Positions 46,648 through 55,053 of a stretch of DNA of 55,670 bases are shown piece after piece. The stretch is from Ensifer adhaerens (GTDB taxonomy: Bacteria > Pseudomonadota > Alphaproteobacteria > Rhizobiales > Rhizobiaceae): assembly GCF_001270265.1 (NCBI RefSeq), contig NZ_LGAP01000038.1, forward strand, positions 1 to 55,670, read 5' to 3'. Within the stretch, counting starts at the first letter, position 1, and each line of letters starts with the position of its first letter. A program made the translations under genes and the position numbers. The notes below the pieces were generated by a model. The model saw nothing but the letters and a program-made list of their open reading frames with translations. It did no database searches and was not told where the DNA came from.

Positions 46648-47745
46648 ATGAATCTCACCATGAAGAATCTCCCTGTCACAGTCCTCTCCGGCTTCCTCGG
46701 AGCCGGCAAGACAACATTGCTCAACCATATTCTCACCAACCGCTACGGCATGCGCGTTGCCCTGATCGTCAACGACATGAGCGAGGTCAATATCGAGGCC
46801 GCATTGGTCCGCGATGGCGGTGCAAACCTGTCGCGAACGCAGGAGCAACTGGTCGAGATGACCAATGGCAGCATCTGTTGCACGCTGCGTGACGACCTGC
46901 TGCAGGAAGTGCGGGCGCTCGCCGAGCAGGATCGCTTCGACTACTTGCTAATCGAATCAACCGGCATCGGCGAGCCACTCCCCGTTGCGGCAACTTTCGA
47001 CTTCCGGGACGAAAACGGGCAGAGCCTTGCGGAGGTCTCGAGGCTTGACACGATGGTGACGGTCGTTGATGCCGCCAACCTTTTGCAGGATTACAGTTCC
47101 TCGGACTTCTTGGCGTATCGCGGCGAGACGGCCGGAGAAGGAGACAGCCGAACGCTTGTCGACCTTCTGGTCGAACAGATCGAGTTCGCCGGTGTAGTGA
47201 TCCTGAACAAGATCAGCACCGCGACGCCGGAACAGCGCGATGCCGCACGCAAGATTATCGTCGGCCTGAACCCGGATGCCAGGCTCATCGAGGCCGATTT
47301 CGGCAAGGTGGATCTGAAGGAGGTTCTGGGCACCGGTCGCTTCGATTTTGCCAAGGCTGAGACGCATCCGCTCTGGTACAAGGAATTGCACGGCTTCAAG
47401 GACCATATTCCGGAGACCGAGGAGTATGGTATCCGCTCCTTCGTCTACCGCGCCAAGAAGCCATTCGACCCGATGAAATTCCAGGCCTTCATCGACAAGT
47501 CCTGGCCGGGCGTCGTTCGGGCCAAGGGGTTCTTCTGGCTGGCGACCCGCCCGCATCATGTCGGCGAGGTCAGCCAGGCCGGCGCGCTTGTTCGAACCGG
47601 CAAGATGGGTCTCTGGTGGACCTCCGTGCCGCGTGAACAATGGCCCCAGGATCCCGGCTTTCTTAACATGATGAAGCCCTATCTCGATCCCGTCTGGGGT
47701 GACCCCGGCAGGAAATCGTCTTCATCGGCGCAGATCCGCGCATAG
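46648..47745 (+). CDS. COG0523/CobW-like metal-chaperone GTPase, 3' end altered
   Basis: A 365-aa G3E GTPase (CobW/YciC/ZigA type), a family that inserts or delivers metals such as zinc or cobalt. Walker A is GFLGAGKTT (15-23), the switch region IESTGIGEPLP, and the G4 motif LNKIS. The metal-binding CxCC motif reads SICC (75-78): the first Cys is Ser. The last residues (GRKSSSSAQIRA) are out of the family frame; a one-base deletion near 47702-47707 would restore RQEIVFIGAD. Right after that point the homology ends at a junction with an ardC remnant. An AT-rich imperfect repeat (GTTATATCATTATAT) before the start might be a Zur site, in which case ATG 46660 is the start. Confidence 0.85.
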   Translation: MNLTMKNLPVTVLSGFLGAGKTTLLNHILTNRYGMRVALIVNDMSEVNIEAALVRDGGANLSRTQEQLVEMTNGSICCTLRDDLLQEVRALAEQDRFDYLLIESTGIGEPLPVAATFDFRDENGQSLAEVSRLDTMVTVVDAANLLQDYSSSDFLAYRGETAGEGDSRTLVDLLVEQIEFAGVVILNKISTATPEQRDAARKIIVGLNPDARLIEADFGKVDLKEVLGTGRFDFAKAETHPLWYKELHGFKDHIPETEEYGIRSFVYRAKKPFDPMKFQAFIDKSWPGVVRAKGFFWLATRPHHVGEVSQAGALVRTGKMGLWWTSVPREQWPQDPGFLNMMKPYLDPVWGDPGRKSSSSAQIRA

Positions 47746-47779
47746 ATGTCGGTGCGCACGCTGTTTTCCTTGCCACTCA
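47737..47779 (-). pseudogene. ardC (DUF1738) antirestriction gene, 5' remnant
   Basis: On the minus strand, AAGGAGG is followed by ATG and codons for MSGKENSVRTDIYARI, the N-terminus of ArdC-type plasmid antirestriction proteins. After about 15 codons the reading passes into the antisense of the CobW-like gene, so the rest of ardC has been replaced. The intact ribosome site shows that this was once a real gene start. Confidence 0.55.
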
Positions 47780-48095
47780 TTTTCCAAACCTCCTTCGTCC
47801 GGAGGCCGCGTCCATCGCGGCCCCGTCACGGAGGTCCATCGCCGGGGACAGGATCGGAGCTGGCATCCGGAAGGACCGGAACGAAGAGGAGGACGGCGAA
47901 GCCGTTGCGCGGGCCGGCGTAACCCGGCAGGACCGCCGAATGGGACGGGGCCGCGATGGGGCGTCTTTTCTCGTTTTCATTTTCCTTTTTTCTCCTTCTC
48001 CCCTTCTCCCCTCACCGCCATAGGAGGACGGCCTGACACGCGAAACGGCCGCCTCCGGCGGAGACGGCCTCGTTGCTGGATGCGATTGGGGCGGC
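47780..48095. other. gap upstream of the ardC remnant
   Basis: These 316 bases lie between the 195-aa plasmid gene and the ardC remnant. They contain a long pyrimidine-rich run (about 47970-48012) and the hairpin at 48047-48069. A minus-strand frame ending at the ardC start (ATGA overlap) can be read, but its Ser/Arg/Pro-rich composition suggests it is not coding. Confidence 0.4.
48047..48069 (-). terminator. candidate terminator hairpin after 195-aa gene
   Basis: GGCCGCCTCC and GGAGACGGCC pair as a 10-bp stem with one mismatch around a GGC loop, 27 nt downstream of the 195-aa gene stop. GTTTCG follows on the minus strand, a poor T-run, so termination strength is uncertain. Confidence 0.45.
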
Positions 48096-48683
48096 TCAGC
48101 CGAGAGCCGCCATCTGGAGGTCGACCGCCTTGCGGTCGAGGGTCTGGCCGGGATTTTCGGCGGGCCGATCGAAGGGCTTCCACACCTCGCCGACGACCTG
48201 TTCGTATGCGGCGACGGCGCCCTCGGCGGCCATTCGCAGAGCATGAGCCTGAGCGCCCATGTCTGCAGCGAACTCGCGCTTGCGCTGGGCGGCGCTGTCG
48301 AAGCCGACCGGACCGTCGAGATCCTCGTCTCGGAGATCGCTGGCGGCCTTGGCCGTGGCGTCGCGGGCTTCCGTCACCGCCCAGCTGTAGAACTGGCCGG
48401 CGCCATGGGCCGAGCCGACATAGGCTCCGACGATCCGCTGCAGGTGGATCTGCATCGCCCGCTCGCCAAGCCCTTCGCTCAAGGCATCAGCGGTTTCGAT
48501 GATGAACTTCTCGTGCAGCTCGCGGATCCCGTCGCTGTCGAGGACAGGCAAACCGAAGCTTTCGGCGATGAGCGAGGCCTGGGCGGCGTCCGGGCAGGAG
48601 AGACGGACCATCTCGAGAGTGGTGCCACGGCGAACCGGGACCACGCGGGCGGGCTGGCGGTTGGTGCGAGCGGTCTTGGTCAA
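48096..48683 (-). CDS. conserved plasmid protein of unknown function
   Basis: A 195-aa soluble protein. The frame opens at 49070, but the coding-like part starts at TKTARTNRQPARVVPVRRG, where a TTG at 48683 has AAGGAAGGA about 8 nt upstream. Sequence features: LEMVRLSCPDAAQASLIAESFGLPVLD, helical segments with HEKFIIETADALSEGLGERAMQIHLQRIVGA, no membrane helix. I remember similar proteins beside ParB-like and ArdC genes on rhizobial and agrobacterial plasmids but know of no function. Confidence 0.65.
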   Translation of the reverse strand: MTKTARTNRQPARVVPVRRGTTLEMVRLSCPDAAQASLIAESFGLPVLDSDGIRELHEKFIIETADALSEGLGERAMQIHLQRIVGAYVGSAHGAGQFYSWAVTEARDATAKAASDLRDEDLDGPVGFDSAAQRKREFAADMGAQAHALRMAAEGAVAAYEQVVGEVWKPFDRPAENPGQTLDRKAVDLQMAALG

Positions 48684-49066
48684 GCGGAAATCCTTCCTTT
48701 GCGTTTTCCCCAAGGCTCGGATCGGCCACTTGCTGTCCTCCCTTCGGGTGCGTCCGAAAAAGACTGGCGGAAAGACGGACGCTTCAGGGTCCGGGATCGC
48801 CGGATCGAGCGAAGCAGGCTTGCGGACGAGCAGGGCTTCAGAGCCCTGGCGCGTGACGCGGGTCCGCTTTGAAGAGATTGGCGGTTCCGGCCGCAACGCG
48901 GCGCGAAAGCGGCCTTGAAGCGGGCGGACGCCGGTCTGGGAGCGCAACCAGGACCGAAAGGGGGACGGCGTGGTCGAGTAGCTCATCCGGAAAACCGCAA
49001 GGAAGAAGAGCATGCCACCAGGCAGCCGCCACAGCCGCCCCCACAGCTCCGACTGCCGTGCCGAAT
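48684..49066. other. gap upstream of the 195-aa plasmid gene
   Basis: These 383 bases separate the 195-aa gene from the 105-aa gene. An open minus-strand frame crosses it in phase with the 195-aa gene, but its composition is not protein-like. I see no promoter or repeat that I can name. Confidence 0.35.
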
Positions 49067-49384
49067 TCACGCGGCCCGAACCGTCCTGTCGTTGCTCGTG
49101 CTGTTACCGGTTTCGCGCTCGAAGCGTTCCCGCGCCGCCGCGATTGCTTGATCCTGACGCGCGAGTTTGCGCGAAAGAGCGTCGATTTCCGGCTGCCGTT
49201 CCGCGGTGATGGCAGCGAGGTTGGATCGGTAGCGCTCGAGGAAAGCGCCGGCATCGGGCGGTCTGCCATTCCGGTAACCGGTGCGCTTCGGCTGAAGCCG
49301 CGGGATCAGCGCCGTCATGCGACAGGTTATTTGCCGATCGATCAGGTCAAGCTGGCGTTGCGTCTGCCGCCGCGCCTCTTCCAT
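49067..49384 (-). CDS. small predicted coiled-coil protein
   Basis: A 105-aa, highly charged protein rich in Arg, Glu, Gln and Ala, with heptad-like patterns (RRQTQRQLDLIDRQI, EIDALSRKLARQDQAIAAARERFERE) that predict coiled coil. It overlaps the 3' end of the ParB-like frame by 43 nt. The ATG has no convincing ribosome site. It may be a small plasmid protein, or a remnant brought in when the ParB-like gene was cut. No function can be assigned. Confidence 0.45.
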   Translation of the reverse strand: MEEARRQTQRQLDLIDRQITCRMTALIPRLQPKRTGYRNGRPPDAGAFLERYRSNLAAITAERQPEIDALSRKLARQDQAIAAARERFERETGNSTSNDRTVRAA

Positions 49385-50472
49385 GCGAAACAGTCGCTAG
49401 CGCCGGAATCGACGCGGACGTTCAGACCGACAAATGCAAGAACAAGCAAAGCCATCAGCATGTCGTCCTCAATCGCCGCGCGACCGAGCGCTTCATGAAG
49501 CGCGTCGGTGCGGAAATCGCCGATCATGTTCTGGCCCTTCTGGGACACATCGGGGCGCGGCTTCGGTGCATCGATAACGGGATCGTCAACCGATCCGGAT
49601 TCACCGCCGTTGGCGGCGTTTCCACCCTTGCCTTTAGCCTTGTTGTCCTCCGGCATCCGGAAAGCAACCGACTGCACCTTGCCGTCGCGGTCGAGATACA
49701 TGGCGACATGGTCGGACTTCGACGGCTTGCCATAGACGCGTTCGGCCTTCTTCGGTAGTTCCGGCTGGCCCCAGTTGTTGACCTCGACGATGGCTCCCTT
49801 CTTCGGAAAGTTGCTCGTCATCCATTCCTGCTGGGCGCCGAGGAAGGCCTCGACATTGGTCGTGTAACGCGTGTCCTCATCGGCCGGCGAAAACAGACCC
49901 TCGACCCATTCGATACCGTAGGCGGCGGCGAGATCGTCGCCGAAGCTCGCATCCTTCGCATACATGCGCGTCTTCGAAAGCGCTCGCGAGAGATTGTACC
50001 AGTCGGCCCGTTCGTTCTTCTTCGGCCTATGCGCCTTCCAGGCTTCCTTCTGCTCGTCGAGCGCGGCGGCGACGATCGTGCGAAGCTGCTGCTCGTTCGG
50101 CATGTCACCGAGGGCCATGTGGTCGAGCATGGCGGGCAGCACGTTGGCCAGCAACCTGAGCTTCCTGATCTGGCGGACCGGCAGGGCAAGAGCAACGCCG
50201 ATCGCTTCTTCGGTCCATCCGAGTGCAACGAGCCGCTCGATGGCGCGCCACTGGTCGACCGGATTGAGCGGCTCAAACACGATGCTCGAGACCATGGACC
50301 GCATGGCGCCGTTGTCGTTTGCCGCCTCGACGACCAGGACATCGATTTCCGCGAGGCCGACTACCTTGATGGTCGCCAGCAACAGCGCATCGGCCTGCGG
50401 CGTGGATTTGCTCTGGCGCGTGCGGTCGGGATTGTCCTTCAACGCCCGCGGATCGACTTTCATGAGATGCAT
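49342..50472 (-). CDS. ParB-like plasmid protein, truncated
   Basis: A 376-aa protein of the plasmid ParB/RepB-nuclease-like group. The N-terminus MHLMKVDPRALKDNPDRTRQ leads into a short domain that lacks the usual G(E/H)RR motif of ParB: KVVGLAEIDVLVVEA looks like an internal deletion of the catalytic or CTP-binding segment. The HTH-like middle (WTEEAIGVALALPVRQIRKLRLL) and PNEQQLRTIVAAALDEQ remain. The C-terminus changes abruptly to FAWKRRGGRRNASLT after VRVDSGASD, so the end seems lost as well. ATG 50472 has AAGGAGC upstream. Probably non-functional; the gene is a relic of a plasmid accessory block. Confidence 0.68.
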   Translation of the reverse strand: MHLMKVDPRALKDNPDRTRQSKSTPQADALLLATIKVVGLAEIDVLVVEAANDNGAMRSMVSSIVFEPLNPVDQWRAIERLVALGWTEEAIGVALALPVRQIRKLRLLANVLPAMLDHMALGDMPNEQQLRTIVAAALDEQKEAWKAHRPKKNERADWYNLSRALSKTRMYAKDASFGDDLAAAYGIEWVEGLFSPADEDTRYTTNVEAFLGAQQEWMTSNFPKKGAIVEVNNWGQPELPKKAERVYGKPSKSDHVAMYLDRDGKVQSVAFRMPEDNKAKGKGGNAANGGESGSVDDPVIDAPKPRPDVSQKGQNMIGDFRTDALHEALGRAAIEDDMLMALLVLAFVGLNVRVDSGASDCFAWKRRGGRRNASLT

Positions 50473-50753
50473 GGGATGCTCCTTCAAAGGTTGCCGGACG
50501 GCCTTTCGCACCGTCCATTTCCGTCTTCTTCCCGAAGACACCTCCTGGCCCGCGGAGCGGTCGGGCCGGTGCAACTGCGGCCGAGCATCCCTGCCCGGCT
50601 GGACAAGCGGGGCGCGTAGCGCCTTGAGAAGGACGACGGGCCGGGATCGCGAGCGGCGCGGTTGAGCGCAAGCGCCAGCGGCCCGCCCGATCTGCGAGCG
50701 GAGTTTCCACCTCTTTTTCTTGCCTTTTTCACCTCCTGTAGCCACTCTTGATT

Positions 50754-50772
50754 TGCCACCATTAAGGTGGCA
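50754..50772. promoter_or_regulatory. mqsRA operator candidate
   Basis: TGCCACC-ATTAA-GGTGGCA is a perfect inverted repeat with 7-bp arms, ending 9 nt before the mqsR ATG. The AGGTGG arm also resembles a ribosome site, so a repressor bound here could block both promoter clearance and translation. Confidence 0.6.
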
Positions 50773-50781
50773 TATAGAGTC

Positions 50782-51087
50782 ATGGAGAAAAAACGGCCGA
50801 CTTACGATCTGGCGGCGATCAGAACCGCTCTTTCGTCAGTCGATACGCTGGCGATGACGTCGTCCGCGCTACGCGACGCCAGTGCACTGGGATTCGACCG
50901 TGCGGGTGTAACCGAAACAATCGCTGGGATCGAGCGGAGCATGTTTTATAAATCCATGACGACATTCGCCGATCACCGCGTCTGGCAGGACGTCTACCAC
51001 GTTCCGGCGCGTGGCCTGACGCTGTATGTGAAGTTCCAGGCCGACGTCATTACCGAGTTCACCGTCATGTCGTTCAAGGAGAAATGA
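50782..51087 (+). CDS. mqsR: MqsR-family toxin, mRNA interferase
   Basis: A 101-aa MqsR homolog. Family marks are MEKKRPTYDL, the central SALRDASALGFD and the highly conserved block FYKSMTTFADHRVWQDVYHV, and the C-terminal VMSFKEK. MqsR cleaves mRNA at GCU-like sites. The frame opens at 50767, but ATG 50782 matches the family start. Its stop overlaps the antitoxin start by 4 nt (ATGA). In this family the toxin gene comes first, as here. All conserved residues appear present. Confidence 0.9.
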   Translation: MEKKRPTYDLAAIRTALSSVDTLAMTSSALRDASALGFDRAGVTETIAGIERSMFYKSMTTFADHRVWQDVYHVPARGLTLYVKFQADVITEFTVMSFKEK

Positions 51088-51521
51088 TCATGGCAACAGC
51101 AAAGAAAGACTTGCCCGACATGATGGTGTCGCCGGAGACTGGAGAGACGTTGCATCGCGGCGTGCGTCCCTTCGTGGTGACCTACAAGGGCAAGAGCCTC
51201 ACAGTCGAGCTTCCGGGCTATTATCCGGAAAATGGCGATGAGGGCGTCCATGTCGGCGACGATATGAGCGTCACGGATGCGGCACTTCGGACGCTCAAAG
51301 AGGAAATCGAAGGCGTTCCGTCTCCCGCCACGATCAGAAGGGTTCGGGAGAAACTGAAGCTGTCGCAGCGGGAAGCGGGTGGCCTGCTCAAGGTCGGGGA
51401 GAGTGCCTTCGACAAATATGAGCGTGGCTTGGTCGAGCCGAGCGGTCCGACCAGCCAATTGCTGCGGCTCCTCGACCATCACCCTGAACTGATCGAGGAG
51501 TTGCGCGGGAACGCCGCCTAA
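51084..51521 (+). CDS. mqsA: MqsA-family antitoxin without zinc-binding cysteines
   Basis: A 145-aa antitoxin. The C-terminal half is an XRE/MqsA helix-turn-helix (TIRRVREKLKLSQREAGGLLKVGESAFDKYERGLVEPS). The N-terminal half keeps the spacing of the MqsA zinc domain (MVSPETGETLHRGVRPFVVTYKGK) but contains no cysteine, so the CxxC zinc site of E. coli MqsA is absent. It should neutralise MqsR and repress the operon. Start at 51084 overlaps mqsR; a second ATG lies at 51090. Confidence 0.87.
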   Translation: MIMATAKKDLPDMMVSPETGETLHRGVRPFVVTYKGKSLTVELPGYYPENGDEGVHVGDDMSVTDAALRTLKEEIEGVPSPATIRRVREKLKLSQREAGGLLKVGESAFDKYERGLVEPSGPTSQLLRLLDHHPELIEELRGNAA

Positions 51522-51552
51522 GCCGCGAAGTCACCCTCCGCACCTGTGGTCC

Positions 51553-53597
51553 CTATATCGGCGGCGAGGCTCTTATCGACTTCCAGAAGCTGCCGACGCT
51601 TCTCGCCAAGTTCCTCGCCGAAGGCGAATTCTCCGCCGAGACGACCCTGGTAGGAAACAAGACGCCGCTCGGCATCGGCAAGACGTTGGCGATAGCGCTC
51701 GCGCTTTCGAAATCGTCGAGCGCAGGCTCGAGCCGTGCGACCGCGCCGAGCGGCGTAACGGTCACGGGAAGATCGATCTCGTGGGTCGCTCCGGTGCGCT
51801 GAAGCATGGTCTGGTAGCGATAGCCATCCTTGCCGAAGCGCTCGCCCTCATAGACGAGGTCGAAGCCGCCGATTGCGGCGATGATGGTGTCTCCTTCGGT
51901 TTGGAGCTGCACCAGGGTTAGGATTTCCTTCATGAGCGCGAGGCCGGCGTCTTTGCGTTCCTTGAAGAACCGGCCGGTAACCGTCATGGCGAAGGCATCG
52001 CCTGATGTCGGAATGAACCGGCCCATGTCCTGTCCGATCTCGCCGATGCGCCGCGTCGACACCTCGATGTCGCGCTCGGCATCCCTGATCTGGCGGCGTA
52101 TGGCGAACTGATCGTCCTGATGGGCGGCGCGAAGCCGTTCGAGTCTTGCGATGTCGGCCTCGAGTCCGGCCTTCATCATCAGACGCTGATCGCCTGACGC
52201 AATCGCTTTCGCCATGGCGAACTGGTTCGCCTGACCCTCGCCGAGATCTTCAAGCCTCCGGATCGACGTGTCGCCCGAGAGCCCGGCTGCAATGAACCTG
52301 GCCTTCCGCTCATTGTTCTGCCACATCGTCGCGTCGAGCGAGCCTTCGGTCGCATAGGCGAAGATATCGACCTCGTCGTGCTGGTTGCCCTGTCGCACGA
52401 TGCGCCCCTCCCGCTGCTCGATCTGCGAGGGGAGCCATGGTACGTCGAGGTGATGGAGGGCTTTCAGGCGAAGCTGCGCGTTGACGCCGGTGCCCATGGT
52501 GTCGGAGGAGCCGATCAGGAAACGAACCCTGCCGGCGCGCACGTCAGCGAACAGGCGCCGCTTGGCCTCCGACTTCTTGAAGTCTTGCATGAAGGCGATT
52601 TCCGACCCCGGCACGCCCATGCGCACCAACTCGTCCCTGATCCAGCGGTAAGCCGAAAAGCCCCGGCTCTTCTCGACGCCGATCGTGCCCAAGTCCGAGA
52701 AGATCATCTGCGCGGCGCCGGGAGCTCGAAGACCTTGCCGTCGGGCTGGACATAGGTGCGCTCCGCGGTGTCCTCCAGATGGCGAAGGCTTTCTCGATCA
52801 TGAGGTTGAGCTTGTTGTCGGGCTCGTTGTCATTGTCCGGATCGACCAGGCGCAGATCGATTGCCGCATGAAGGCCGTCGGTGATGACCGACAGCAGGAT
52901 GTCGTCGCCGGGCTCCGGCGGCCGATTGTGCTCCTCGATGGCGGTGATGCGCGTGGCGAGAACCTGCTGGTAGCGCTTGAAGGCGGCTGTCGGCTTGGCG
53001 GTCAGGATCTGGCGCCGGCCGGTCGAAATATCGGGCACTTTTACATAGCGGCGCAAGTCCTCGGGCATCACGACGTCCGCGAAGGAACGGAACATCGCGA
53101 TCAGCTCCGGCACGTTGACGAAGCTGGCAAACCGCGAGACCGGCTTGTATTTGCCTGATGGTTGCAGTTCGAGTTCCGTCGTCGTATCGCCGAAGGTCGA
53201 CGCCCAGGCATCGAACTCGTGCAGGCCGCGCTGCCTCAAGGCGTCGAGATCCATGAGCCGCTGGACCGAAAACATTTCGCCGAGCGTGTTGGTGATCGGC
53301 GTGCCGGAGGCGAGCAAAAGCGCGCGACCGGGATTCTTCGTGTCGACGAAGCGGGATTTCACATAGAGGTCCCAGGCGCGCTGCGAGCCGTTCGAATCCA
53401 CACCCTTCAGCGTCGACATGTTGGTGGCGAAGGAGAGCTTGCGGAACTCCTGCGCTTCGTCGACGATGATCTGGTCGATGCCGAGCTCGGAGATCGTCAG
53501 CAGATCGTCCTTCCGGGTGGAGAGCGCTTCCAGGCGCTCCTTCAGCCCCTCCTTCAACCGCTCCAAGGCTTCTTCATCGTCGAGGGAAACGCGGGCT
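51553..53597 (-). pseudogene. plasmid SNF2/strawberry-notch-like helicase, truncated and frameshifted
   Basis: Remnant of a very large plasmid helicase/methylase-type protein. The upstream part (about 53597 to 52776) holds IDQIIVDEAQEFRKL (DEAQ box) and LLLASGTPITNTLGEMF; the downstream part holds RVRFLIGSSDTMGTGVNAQ and WLPSQIEQREGRIVRQGNQ (motifs V and VI). The two are in different frames. The reading is restored by assuming one missing G near 52774 and another near 52717, between KAFAIWR and MIFSDLG. The 5' part with Walker A is absent: the frame beyond 53597 runs over an antisense flgE fragment. The C-terminus also seems cut. Two single-base losses in G/C runs could also be sequencing errors. 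Confidence 0.8.
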
Positions 53598-53855
53598 CCT
53601 CGTATCTGACCCGTGCAGGCTCGTTTGTTCCAGACCAGAATGGCGATCTCATCCACACTGCCGGATACAAGCTGCTCGGTTATCCCTTCCTTCACAGACC
53701 GTGACCCGACGGTGTTGGTCAACGGGTTTGACGGGCTGGTCCCTGTCAATGTGAGGGGCAATGGCCTGAAAGCGGAAACCACTGCGCAAGCGACTTTTGG
53801 CGTCAACCTGCCGTCATTCGCCGATACAAAGGGCAGCGGCGTCGCCAACGTCTAA
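53570..53855 (+). pseudogene. flgE: flgE flagellar hook gene fragment
   Basis: On the plus strand, opposite the beginning of the helicase remnant, the translation reads GFFIVEGNAG, YLTRAGSFVPDQNGDLI and TAGYKLLGYP, then in another frame TVLVNGFDGLVPVNV and ATFGVNLPSFADT. This is the middle of a rhizobial-type flagellar hook protein FlgE. A single-base shift near 53690 separates the two parts. Only about 95 of some 400 codons are present, with no start and an accidental stop, so it is a dead fragment. No other flagellar gene is in the window. Confidence 0.72.
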
Positions 53856-53987
53856 GGGAGACATTTACGGCCGCACATGCAGCCGCTGGAGGCTGCTGCG
53901 CAACCGGTCACGATGACTAAGTGGCACATACAGGACCCCGCATCCCACGGGGGACACGGCAAGCGACCTCGTTGGGCCAAGCACGGT

Positions 53988-54668
53988 TCATTTGAACCGC
54001 CCGGACATCCCCCGATTGGCACCGCCATCAGCAATCGCATTCAACTTCTGGGCGGCAAGCACAACCTCGACGCGGTTCCGTGCGTCAAGCTTCTGCATCA
54101 GCACGGTCATGTAGTGTTTCACTGTCGTCTCGCTGATGCCGAGACAGGCGGCGATCTCACGGTTCGTACTGCCACGCAGCAGATAGCGAACAATCTGCTC
54201 CTCACGCAAACTCAGGCGCTTTTGCGCTTGGGTACAACGGCGAAGGTCTGCGGTCTTCATGGCCATCATGACCTTTGTGGCAAAGCCGGCAGTGACGAAT
54301 ATGTCGCCGTCATGCACAGCACGGATCGCTTCATGCAGATCATTGGCGCTGCTGCTTTTGAGCACATAGCCCGCAACGCCAAAGTTCAGCACCTGGATCG
54401 CTGTTTCAATGCTCGAATTTGCGGTAAAGACAATAATCCGCGTGCCTTGGTAGTTCTGCCCGATCCGTTCGATGGCGGCCATGGCGTTGCCGGGCATGCT
54501 CAGATCAAGCACGAGGACATGCGGCGAAATTTCTTCAACAATTTTCAAAGCATCGACCGCGTTTTCGCCCTTGGCGACGATCTCGAGGTCACTTTTTCCA
54601 GAACATAAACTAACCAATCCCTCCAGGAGGATCGGGTCGCAATCAACAAACGCTACTGACACAGGCAT
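53988..54668 (-). CDS. NarL/FixJ-type response regulator
   Basis: A 226-aa two-domain regulator. The receiver domain has the acidic pair VDCDP, the phospho-acceptor D55 (LVLDLSMPG), a Thr in VFTAN and K104 (YVLKSSS). The LuxR-type helix-turn-helix covers about 160-215 (LSLREEQIVRYLLRGSTNREIAACLGISETTVKHY). ATG 54668 has GAAGGAGCG upstream and is preferred over 54728. No histidine kinase gene is next to it, so it is an orphan. It may control a neighbouring secretion or surface function, but nothing in the sequence shows its targets. Confidence 0.88.
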   Translation of the reverse strand: MPVSVAFVDCDPILLEGLVSLCSGKSDLEIVAKGENAVDALKIVEEISPHVLVLDLSMPGNAMAAIERIGQNYQGTRIIVFTANSSIETAIQVLNFGVAGYVLKSSSANDLHEAIRAVHDGDIFVTAGFATKVMMAMKTADLRRCTQAQKRLSLREEQIVRYLLRGSTNREIAACLGISETTVKHYMTVLMQKLDARNRVEVVLAAQKLNAIADGGANRGMSGRFK

Positions 54669-55053
54669 GATTGTTGCGCTCCTTCCGCAACAATCACGAT
54701 AGTTGATCAGCAACGCATTTAAAAGCAAACACTTAATAACCAGTTAATTCTAGGGGTCACAAGATGTGTTCCACGCCCGATGGCTGGTTATTTTCTTTGC
54801 AAAGAATTCAAGCCTATGTAAGGTTGCCGCCATGACGTGCAGCCGATGTAATCACAAGGCAATTCAGTCACTTGCCTCGCCCGCCTAACCAATATCCTCG
54901 AACGGGAGATGCGCTATCCGCCGTGCGCTACCGTGGTCCTTTGCCGCAAGGCATGAGGTATACCAGTGCCGCCTGCTCCCAAGATAGACCCCAAAATGTG
55001 CAGTTTCATTCGGGTGTTCCCACCTTATTTTGCGCGCACATAATACACGCGCA
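54669..55053. other. gap between response regulator and zinc-domain gene
   Basis: These 385 bases contain the promoter region of the response regulator, which is AT-rich around 54700-54760, and unassigned sequence. No gene was recognised; in particular no MqsA-type HTH follows the zinc-domain gene in any frame. Confidence 0.4.

Noticed and set aside
47777..48244. Minus-strand 155-codon frame ending at the ardC start
   Set aside because: Composition is rich in Ser, Arg and Pro, it crosses a hairpin and the end of another gene, and no family resemblance is seen; the ATGA overlap alone is not enough.
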